Shown here one piece after another: positions 55,958 to 64,000 of a stretch of 64,000 nucleotides of DNA. Every line of letters begins with the position of its first letter. Position 1 is the first letter of the stretch. Made by a program: the position numbers and the translations under genes. Origin of the DNA: Aedes albopictus (lineage: Eukaryota > Arthropoda > Insecta > Diptera > Culicidae); assembly GCF_035046485.1 (NCBI RefSeq), contig NC_085136.1, positions 159,833,963 through 159,897,962 on the forward strand, given 5' to 3'. The notes below the pieces were generated by a model. The model saw nothing but the letters and a program-made list of their open reading frames with translations. It was not told the DNA's origin and searched no databases.

Positions 55958-57065
55958 GCACTGCTGGAGGATTTTCTTTAATTATCACTGAGGAAACTAG
56001 TAGAAGGTTTTCAATTAGAATCCTTGGAAAAAATTATTAGGGGATTCTCTAAATAAAATTCTTAGAGAAATTTCTGTAACAACCCATTGAAGATTTCCAG
56101 AAAGAATTCCTCAAGTAATTTCTGAAGAAATTCTAGAGGAATTTCTTAAATCCTTAATCCTGAGGGATATTTCAAAATGTATCCTGGTAAGATTTTATGA
56201 AAGAACCCCTAGAAGCAAGACAAAAGGCCGCATACCTTGAAGATTTTCTGGAATATACCCTGGAGGAAATTATTGAGAAATCCATGGAAGAGTAGAATAG
56301 TCTAAAAACAACAATGTATTTTAGTATTTTAAGCAATCCATGAAGGAATTACCAAGAAAGTTCATGGAAGATTTTGTGAAGGAACCATTCGAAAATTTTT
56401 TCAAGGAATCTCTAGAAGATTACTAAATCCTTGAAAAAAAAATCGTCGAGGAATTTCTGAAGCAATATATACGATGGTATTTTTCTAGCAATGTCTGAAG
56501 GAATTCCGAGTGGAATGTCTAAAGCAATTCCTGAAAATAAAAAATCATATTGATCCTTAAAAGATATTTTGAAATAGTATGGGAATTTTCTTCGGGAATG
56601 TCTGAAGGATTCCTTGAAAAAAAAATCCAAATGAGTCCCTAGAGGATTTTCTAAAAAACATCCGAAAGAACTCTTGATTTTTTGATAAAAATGTAAATAA
56701 ATATCATCAGAAATTTTTGATAGAATACCATGGTGAATTTCTGAAAGATTACTTTGAAAAAAAAAAAATCATGGAGAAAAATCTGAAGCTATGCAAAAAA
56801 TATATCCCGAAGGAATTACTTTCGATCTTTCTAGAGAAATCCCCAGTGGAATTTCTATAAAAATCTTAAAAAAAATGAATTAATCCTTGGAAGATAAAAA
56901 AAAAAACAAAAAATCCGTAAATTTTCTGGGGGAATTAAGGAAGGAATTTCAAATATCTCAAGTTTCTAAAGGGACCCTTGGCGTTATTTCTGAAGGATTT
57001 AAAAAAAAATATTCCTGGTGAATTTTATAAAAGAATGCTTGGTGGAATTTCCGAAGGAATTCCTG
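55958..57065. repeat. Degenerate GGAATTTCTGAAG array
   Basis: Continues the class of 54285-55568 on the other side of the palindrome. 57066-57241 is unassigned. Confidence 0.55.
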
Positions 57066-57241
57066 GATCAATTTACTTGACTCTCTTGGGCATGCCACAC
57101 GAAAAACAAATACACAAATGCTCTGGAGATCGTGAAACATTATCTAAAAGCTACAATACTGGAGAAAATGTTGTCTGATCTCATCCGCGTCCAAGGAAAT
57201 TCTGCATAAAATAGAATTGGTACACAATGCTGAAATAAGGG

Positions 57242-58888
57242 CTCCCAAGTAACAATTTCAATTCCTTTTAGATTTGATTATTTTTATGGAAGCTTTATCA
57301 CAGCATGACCAATTCATGGAACATTTATAGTTGTTTTTATCAAGAGAAAACAATCTTCGCTCGTTTGCGGTTTTTAAGTTGTCTTCAAGTTAATTTTGAA
57401 ATTCGCGCATAAAACAATTGAATTTACAAGAGCATTAAATCTTATAATAAGTTTTAAGGCGTATTAGAAGTTATTTTCAACACATAACATCAACATATTT
57501 TATTAAAAGTTTATGCTTCGTTTATTCAAGTGCATTTCATCTGGCTAATCCTCCTTTAAAAACTTTTTGAAGCCTTCTATTTTTGAGCTAGAGCCATTAC
57601 TCTGGAACAAATACTATGCGAAATAATGATAAGACAGCGAACTATTTACCAATCCAAATAATGAATGTAACTAATTGGTTGAAAAACCGCGTTCTCATGC
57701 AAATATAAACACATAAACATGTTTGCTCACTGATAATTTAGCCATTCTTATGCTAAAAAGTAATCATGTCAACGAAATAATGATTTTACGGCCAATCAAA
57801 AATGCGAGTAGCTGGCTGCTGTCGTCCTGCCTTCAATCAGTTTCTCACACAGGCCATAGCTATGCGAATCGAAAATGAAATGGGTACTTACTGTGACTCT
57901 GCTCAAGCTCATGCCAAATAGTGTAATTTGTTAGGTTGCACTTCATTATTAATAGCAAAAATACAGGGAAACAAAATAGAATTGGCACATCTTGACGCGA
58001 AACACCGCGAAATGTACAGAGACAACTTTCTAGCATCGAAAACGTAAACAAACAATTGTCAAAGGCTGTTACTCTTGTATAAAACGAATAAGTTTCATTT
58101 AAGACGAACAAATCTGCCTTAAGATAATAACTAGTAAAAACAATCTTCAATAAAGGCTGCAGCGTTCATGCAAGGTGACTTGGTTCCATCATTGTTTTGA
58201 GGGGGTTTGGGTTGAAGGTAATAATAATTGATGGCGGCTGCATGAGTTTTGTTCGCTTGGAACGGCAGCCATGCTTAGAAAGAATTGAAAAAGTGGCGTA
58301 GGCTTTTGTTTTTAAAGGAAATTTATGTCTTCGTATATTAATGATTGATATTATTTTTGAGGCGCTTTGTAATTTTCGTATGTTTTGGGTAGCATATCAA
58401 CGAAAAAGTGGGTATGGCACGGAAAATTTCGATTCCCTGTCATCAATGATCTGTCAGGCAATTTAAATGTTTTAGCCATTTCAATTTGATGAAAATTAAT
58501 TCGCAGTTCAATTGATATTTCATCCATGAAACAAATCTTGTTTGCATCTGCATAATGCTTAGGTAAAAGATTTCATATATTATGCACTGTTGACACTTTT
58601 GAGAAAGAAAGCTAAAAGATCAACATGCCTCAAGATATTCTTGTTAAAGTTTCATGAAGTTCTTATAATCAATCATTAGCGCATGTACATAAATACAACT
58701 AGTTTCAAAGCAGTCTTCAAAAGCAGCTTTGAAGATCTCCTGAAGAGTGGGCCAGATTAGTCTTATGGATGTTTTATACCTATTTTATCTCGGATTTGCA
58801 GAACAAAGAGCTTTATTGCTAAGTTTTATGATTCTATCTTAGAAATTACTTCAGGATTGCCACAAAAGTATAATTGTTACTTGGGCTG
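57242..58888. mobile_element. 1.6-kb TIR element CCCAAGTAACAATT
   Basis: Ends cccaagtaacaatttc and the complement of ataattgttacttggg. The terminus is related to TACCCAAGTAACCAAAAG of 19471-20399. AT-rich, no transposase. A minus-strand 96-codon frame ends at a good donor-like gtcacagtaagtac (near 57890), but it lies within the element. Confidence 0.6.
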
Positions 58889-59235
58889 TAAGTGGAGCAT
58901 TTCGGTCAAGCCCAACGGAAATTATTCTCGCTGAAATAGAGATGCCCACTGCATTACCAAGCTTCAAAACATACGTGGATCAAAGGACAGCTCTATATGC
59001 AGTGAAATTACACGGTCTGGAGCGTCAAACTTTCGATGGAACAGATGAACCAACAGACAACGAATGGACGTGTGACTCAATATCTGACGAAAGTAGTTCA
59101 GGTGAAATTTGGGGATCTAGACAACCTATCAGAGAAACAAGTATTAGGAAACGGGGAAAAACCATACTGCGTGAAAGGTCCGCAACTAAATATTCTTACT
59201 ATACCATCTGTACCACCATGGGAACGTAGACAGAT

Positions 59236-59480
59236 CAGAGGCGTAGCCAGAAATTGTCTCTGGCAGGGGTTTTCAACGGTCAATGATACCTTTTTTGATA
59301 TGACACATTTTATAAACAGTAATGAGCAATTGTATCTGTAAATTGAAAATAGCGGCGCAGCCGAAAAATTTTTTCTTCGCAAAGCGCTTTATACTGAAAG
59401 TTTGTTTCAAAAATTTTGGCTCTGAGGGGGGGGGGGGGGGGGGGGGGTTAACCCTAACCGCCCCCGTGGCTACGCCAGTG
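59236..59480. mobile_element. hAT-type MITE, 8-bp duplication AGACAGAT, with G22
   Basis: 245 bp. Ends CAGAGGCGTAGCCAG and the complement of CACTGGCGTAGCCAC. AGACAGAT flanks it at 59228-59235 and 59481-59488. It contains an uninterrupted run of 22 G (59426-59447). Confidence 0.85.
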
Positions 59481-60129
59481 AGACAGATCATAGTTGATAA
59501 GACTCTACTTACGGCAGTCCGTCAAGATACTCTGGAAATCATGTTGCGAAATACGTTAACAGCAAGAAACTGACAAAATATAGGATCTAAAAGGTATTGT
59601 ACACAGACGGTTCAAAAATGTCAGGTAAATGCAGTAGATTGTGCAGTAATTGATGAGTTTACTTTAAGAAAAAGAATATACAATGAAAGCAGTATATATG
59701 GATCCGAAAGTACAGCAGCAAAAGAAGCAATTAAGTGGGTTGCGAATGAAGAAGGGGCGGGAGATTTCCTAATTTGTACTAATTCACTAAGTGTAATAAC
59801 CTTTTTAGATAGTTGTAAAATTAAAAGCTTATAGAAAGACCAATTGTTTCAAATATACAATCTGTGTGTACAGCTTGAGCTTGAGCTTGAGCTTGATTGA
59901 CCGCCCGCAGTTGCTACTCCAGTATCGCCAGATCAGCTACACTCACACAAGGAACCAATGAGATAGCTGCTTGGGACTAACAGGCATCTTCAGTGTGTGA
60001 GCGTTGGTGGTCTTTGTATTTTTAGGCGACAATGGCGCCTGCTGCGTCAGGTTGCAGGTCAATGGGGAAGGGAAGGGAAGTGATGATTGCAATCGCTTGC
60101 CCACATCAGGTCGTTGAATCCTCTGCGCC

Positions 60130-60337
60130 CAATGAGAGTATATTACAGGTGGGGAAGAAGAAGAGATGGCTATGTATTAGTAACCAAAGAAAAATGTAAA
60201 CACAAATAGTGACGTCACTATTTGACACGCGTTCTTATGGGAGCTTGCTTTGCTTGTAGTAGTGACATGTTTTGCACCAGACACGGATCTCACGCACACG
60301 AAGTATCTTTTCCCCCACCTCTATTAGACTCTCATTG
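60130..60337 (+). mobile_element. 208-bp MITE CAATGAGAGT, copy 1
   Basis: Ends caatgagagta and actctcattg. It contains the palindrome aaatagtgacgtcactattt. It replaces about 50 bp of SINE body, judged against the 13806-14245 copy, and shows no clean duplication. Confidence 0.75.
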
Positions 60338-60637
60338 ATGGATCATGCATTGGTGCAAGGGTGCCAGGCGTAAAGCGATAGATTGTGTGAAGATTACTGT
60401 GAAGCGGCACAGTCCACTTGGTTGCATAACTTGTAGGCGTTATATGATAGATTGACACTGTGCTGTGATGAAAGAAGGAAGGAAGGGAAACGGCTTTTTT
60501 TTAACCGGTTCTGGTTCTAGCGATCGCTACGACCATACGAATATGCATGAGATGTATATGTAGGAGAGTGAGAGTGAGAGAGAAAGTAGATAGAAAGATA
60601 CAAAGTAGGAGGAAAGGGACGAGCCAGGGATTGAACC

Positions 60638-60845
60638 CAATGAGAGTCTAATTGAGGTGGGGAAGAAGATACTTCGTGTGCGTGAGATCCGTGTCTGGTG
60701 CAAAACATGTCACTACTACAAGCAAAGCAAGCTCCCATAAGAACGCGTGTCAAATAGTGACGTCACTATTTGTGTTTACATTTTTCTTTGGTTACTAATA
60801 CATAGCCATCTCTTCTTCTTCCCCACCTGTAATATACTCTCATTG
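60638..60845 (-). mobile_element. 208-bp MITE CAATGAGAGT, copy 2 (inverted)
   Basis: The same 208 bp in opposite orientation. GATTGAACC flanks it on both sides (60629-60637 region and 60846-60854). This 9-bp duplication contains the SINE's B box, so the SINE promoter was split by the insertion. 60338-60637 between the copies is SINE sequence with (GA)n-rich text near 60565-60590. Confidence 0.8.
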
Positions 60846-61489
60846 GATTGAACCCAGGACCTTCTGCATATGAATCAGAGGCGGTAGCCACTAGACCACC
60901 AAGCTCGTCGTTTCAAATATACAATCTGTGTGTACAAAATAGAAAAGAGGTTATCTTTTGCTGTGTGTCAAGCCAAGGCTGCTCTAGAACAACAACATGT
61001 AAGCTTAGAAGAGAAAATGTAGTGCTCAGTAGAATATGTATTGGTCATACTGCTTTGACCCATAAGTTCCAATTTGAAAAGGTAGTTGAACTAACTTATC
61101 AATGGTAAAACCAACAGTCAAACACATTTTAGTGGAATGCTTAGGGTTGGAAGAAGAGAGAAGAAAAGTAGGAATGTGTATAAGTATGAGGGAGATTTTA
61201 GCAGATGACAGCAAACGAATTGAAACAGTAATGAGGTTATATAATATTAATGTATACAATTGTTTATAAATGATAACCACCAAGCTAACAGACCTGAACG
61301 ACAACAAGGTTGAAATAAATAAATAAATAAAAAAAGGTCATTGTCAGAGAAAACTTGCAGTAAATAAACGAGCATTTTAGTTTTATTTCTCACATGTTGC
61401 ACGAATTGGATTACTTAGAAACATGGGGATTTTGGAAAAAAAATAGATGGTAGAGGCCTTACAGTTGATGGGTCGTTTGAAAAAATACT

Positions 61490-61990
61490 TCTAAACGCTA
61501 CTGAAACCTCTGGAACCCCTTGATCAGAGTAGGTCGGCTCTAGAGGCACGATCTCTTCCATTTCGGAAACTTACGCCACTGGACCCCTTGATGCTTCGGA
61601 ATTTGCCAGAAACCTTCTGAAAATCCATGAAACCTCTCAAAACTTTCTGAAACTCGCTTAAACGCCCCTGAAACCCCTAAAACATTCTAGAAACTCCCTG
61701 ATAACCCTAGAAACTTCGTAAAACGCTCTTGAAACACCCCAAAATCAAACCGTTTCTAGGGATTTTAATTACGTTTCTTAACCTCCTTGATACTCCTGAA
61801 TATCCCAGAAACTTCGAAAAACTATCCTGGAAACCCTCATAACTTTTCTGAAATTCCCAGAAGCGTGATTGAAACCTTTCGAAATCTTCTGAAACGTCAC
61901 TGATATTCCTTGAAATGCCATGTAACTCTTCTGAAATCCCTTTTAACCCCTCCTAAGACCCCCTAGATCTCCTCTAAAACGCTCCTGAAA
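61490..61990. repeat. Degenerate CCCTGAAACCTC array
   Basis: Drifting repeats of the ctgaaacgcccctgaaac class. Confidence 0.6.
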
Positions 61991-62008
61991 CAATCTTGCG
62001 TTTAGCTA

Positions 62009-62160
62009 AAGGTGCCATTAGACTGTTTGTCATTATGACAAATACTTGCCACTGAAGCCCGACATTCATCCAAGGTTGCTATGATTCACGTTGTGTTGGT
62101 CATTTGTTGGGCTTGTTTGGTCAAATATTTGTCATCATAGCAAACAGTCTATGGCACCTT
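62009..62160. mobile_element. 152-bp MITE AAGGTGCCATTAGACTGTTTG
   Basis: Inverted ends aaggtgccattagactgttt and tctatggcacctt. A related family member lies at 28698-28899. Confidence 0.65.
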
Positions 62161-62529
62161 AAGCACAAAGACAACCAAAGAGCCCAGAACAGAGGGTGAA
62201 AACGGCAGAGCTCGACTGGAGACTCGACTCTAGCGCATGGCAAAAAATGTGTATAACATACAACCGATTGCACCCGTGCTGGCCTCTTTCAAATTGGTCG
62301 TACTGTTTCATTACTATCCATGTCTCGTTAACTGCCGTTGGGTGGAGTGCGCCTAGCTGCTATTCTGTGCTTGTCTAGATCTGGAGAGCGTGAATCCAAA
62401 GTCCAAGTACAACATCTACCATAGCGGCGACTAAAAGGCAGAATATGCAGTCTCTTTCATAGTGTCTGGTAAGTTGGCAGCCCAGCAGAGGCACCTGATA
62501 TAACTAGAAACACGAATAAGAAGGAGAGG
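62161..62529. other. Unassigned sequence
   Basis: Mid-GC, no recognised element or frame. Confidence 0.3.
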
Positions 62530-62815
62530 CAATATAGGTCAGGTAGGGCAGTTGCCAGCAGGTGGGATAGGAATGACGCTCTTATCATTAAAACCGATGA
62601 GTCTATGTACTCGGTGGCCTTGAAAGCTATGAGTAGCTATGCCAAACCCATGGATCTGAGAGCTGACGTACTTGTGCCGGTGAAACGATTTTTCAAGGAG
62701 GACACCACGTGTGCGTAAAGGAGCTGCGCTCGCAAATGTCTGGCGGAGGAAGTCCTTGACGACGAAGTTGAGGTGGGGGTACTTACCGATGACGTGACTT
62801 TCCGGTGTCAACTGT
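62530..62815 (+). pseudogene. Possible non-LTR ORF1 (gag-like) scrap
   Basis: Broken plus-strand frame with NDALIIKTDESMYSVALKAM and LRADVLVPVKRFF, wording reminiscent of the gag-like ORF1 of R1-type LINEs (an IIKT..YS.VLK block). One stop after DTTCA. No zinc knuckles reached. Tentative. Confidence 0.35.
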
Positions 62816-63500
62816 TACCATTCGAAATTACTACTGAACCGATAAATAAGAATTACAGTATGGATCAAACTTTCACTTACCGAATGCTCTCTTCTGACTC
62901 TTGTGGGTTGGACCTGTAACGGATATAAAACTTCTTTCTCCAAAACTAGACCACTTTCTTGACTCTTCTAACGATATCTTGGCAAGCATGCTTTTATTTC
63001 CAATTCCCCCCCCATTTACAATATAGTTTGTGCACACGCGTTCACGTTGGGGCCACCTGCTACCACGCCGCGTCTCGCCTCCGTTATCGCTGATACCGCT
63101 CTTCACCGAACCCAACTCATGCTGCCACGACTCTCCATCACACTTTTCACTTCCAATCTTCTAATCTTCCAGCTCACCACTCCGCTATTCGATTTAGCTT
63201 CCTCGGGCCCCCATGCACCTGGGCCACACCTCTTCCACAGGCGAATGTCACTTGATCCGGCTCACCTCTATCCGACCGGGAACACTGCTACTGCTCAAGA
63301 ACGGGTCTGTAGACGCCCGCTACTTAATCCCACCATGCACTCAACGTTTTCTACCGTGGTCCTTCGGACTCGCTCTAGCACTCGAATTCCAAAACTACTG
63401 ATCCACTAAACGGGACCGCCCTGTGGGTCCACGTGGCGCAACTTCCCACTCACTACGGTCATCCACGTTCCCATCACTTCGGACCTTAACTGGGCGTTCT
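62816..63500 (-). other. C-rich unclassified sequence up to the gap
   Basis: From about 63000 the plus strand is C-rich. On the minus strand there is AATAAA near 62990 and a good donor-like TTCG/GTAAGTG near 62880. It could be a host 5' exon or an LTR end. I cannot decide. Confidence 0.3.
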
Positions 63501-64000
63501 NNNNNNNNNNNNNNNNNNNNNNNNNNNNNNNNNNNNNNNNNNNNNNNNNNNNNNNNNNNNNNNNNNNNNNNNNNNNNNNNNNNNNNNNNNNNNNNNNNNN
63601 NNNNNNNNNNNNNNNNNNNNNNNNNNNNNNNNNNNNNNNNNNNNNNNNNNNNNNNNNNNNNNNNNNNNNNNNNNNNNNNNNNNNNNNNNNNNNNNNNNNN
63701 NNNNNNNNNNNNNNNNNNNNNNNNNNNNNNNNNNNNNNNNNNNNNNNNNNNNNNNNNNNNNNNNNNNNNNNNNNNNNNNNNNNNNNNNNNNNNNNNNNNN
63801 NNNNNNNNNNNNNNNNNNNNNNNNNNNNNNNNNNNNNNNNNNNNNNNNNNNNNNNNNNNNNNNNNNNNNNNNNNNNNNNNNNNNNNNNNNNNNNNNNNNN
63901 NNNNNNNNNNNNNNNNNNNNNNNNNNNNNNNNNNNNNNNNNNNNNNNNNNNNNNNNNNNNNNNNNNNNNNNNNNNNNNNNNNNNNNNNNNNNNNNNNNNN
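63501..64000. other. Assembly gap
   Basis: 500 N. No sequence. Confidence 1.

Larger units (their letters stand above)
59873..60909 (-). mobile_element. tRNA-headed SINE with (CAAGCT)n tail, 27-bp duplication
   Basis: On the minus strand it begins with a cloverleaf-like head: acceptor GACGAGC/GCTCGTC, A box tggtctagtggcta, B box gggttcaatcc, CAT in the anticodon position. The body follows, then a (CAAGCT)n tail. An identical 27-bp repeat flanks it (59846-59872 and 60910-60936), inside the I-clade LINE. Two 208-bp MITEs are nested; without them the SINE is about 612 bp. A truncated relative lies at 13806-14245. Confidence 0.8.
58889..61320 (+). pseudogene. 3' part of an I-clade LINE (RNase H and C-terminus)
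   Basis: Broken frames give SFKTYVDQRTALYAVKLHG (58960-59020), the RNase H start VLYTDGSKMSG (59600-59630) and STAAKEAIKWVANEEG with FLICTNSLSVITFLDS (59710-59815). A C-terminus follows: SRICIGHTALTHKFQFEKV (61030-61080), LVECLGLEEERRKVGMCISM (61130-61190) and NVYNCL-like (61250-61265). The element ends in (AAAT)n at 61310-61325. 5' truncated at the border of the 57242-58888 element. Split by a hAT MITE and a SINE. Once both are removed the protein order is continuous. Confidence 0.8.

Noticed and set aside
57860..58150. Minus-strand frame ending at a good splice donor (gtcacagtaagtac), a possible further dnc exon
   Set aside because: It lies inside a TIR element (57242-58888) and its donor is phase 1, which does not fit the phase-2 junction of the shared exon.
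59445..59460. TTAACCCTAACC resembling telomeric repeat
   Set aside because: Only one and a half units next to a homopolymer. Dipterans lack this telomere type, and it is inside a MITE.

Overview
This is an intron-dominated stretch of a mosquito genome, most likely an Aedes species. The evidence is a dense mixture of culicine transposon families, Feilai-like tRNA SINEs, many small inverted-repeat elements, and long degenerate arrays built on short motifs such as AGGAATTCCTG or CCCTGAAACGCC. The window cannot separate Ae. aegypti from Ae. albopictus. It ends in an assembly gap (63501-64000).

The host gene I recognise is on the minus strand: the 5' part of dunce (dnc), the PDE4-type cAMP-specific 3',5'-cyclic phosphodiesterase. 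Two consecutive shared exons encode the start of upstream conserved region 1 (UCR1): 10246-10434, which carries the PKA-site context RRESF, then 9014-9115, which carries the [15 protein letters not shown] core. Both have clean splice sites and matching phases. Upstream (higher coordinates) lie two open exons, 17753-18177 and 40288-41012. Both start with ATG and end at good donors in phase 2, exactly the phase the first UCR1 exon needs, so I read them as alternative first coding exons giving different N-termini. The distal one implies an intron of about 29.9 kb. Candidate promoter or 5'-UTR sequence lies at 25600-26030 (TATA box), 41013-41350 and 50880-51345 (GC-rich). The rest of the enzyme, including UCR2 and the catalytic domain, must lie beyond position 1.

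Nearly everything else is transposon debris filling the dnc introns, nested up to three or four deep. Retroelements: R1-like RT (5975-7210), Ty3/gypsy RT-RNase H (10840-12765), a Jockey/I-group LINE split by a DNA element (27270-32035), two LINE RT pseudogenes (36480-38430 and 47353-48766), an I-clade 3' end (58889-61320), four Feilai-like SINEs, and a separate tRNA-headed SINE at 59873-60909 with a 27-bp target duplication. DNA elements: three hAT-type elements with 8-bp duplications, several TA-target hairpin MITEs, a 752-bp foldback element with a 9-bp duplication, and larger elements with no transposase. Empty-site comparisons between copies inside the window confirm several insertions. 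No intact transposase or reverse transcriptase survives. The most unusual items are the near-perfect hairpins (43728-43827 and 55569-55957), a retroposed protein-repeat minisatellite (22929-24055), a polyadenylated insertion with a 31-bp duplication (32564-35779), and an unrecognised open frame inside a TIR element (42203-42700).
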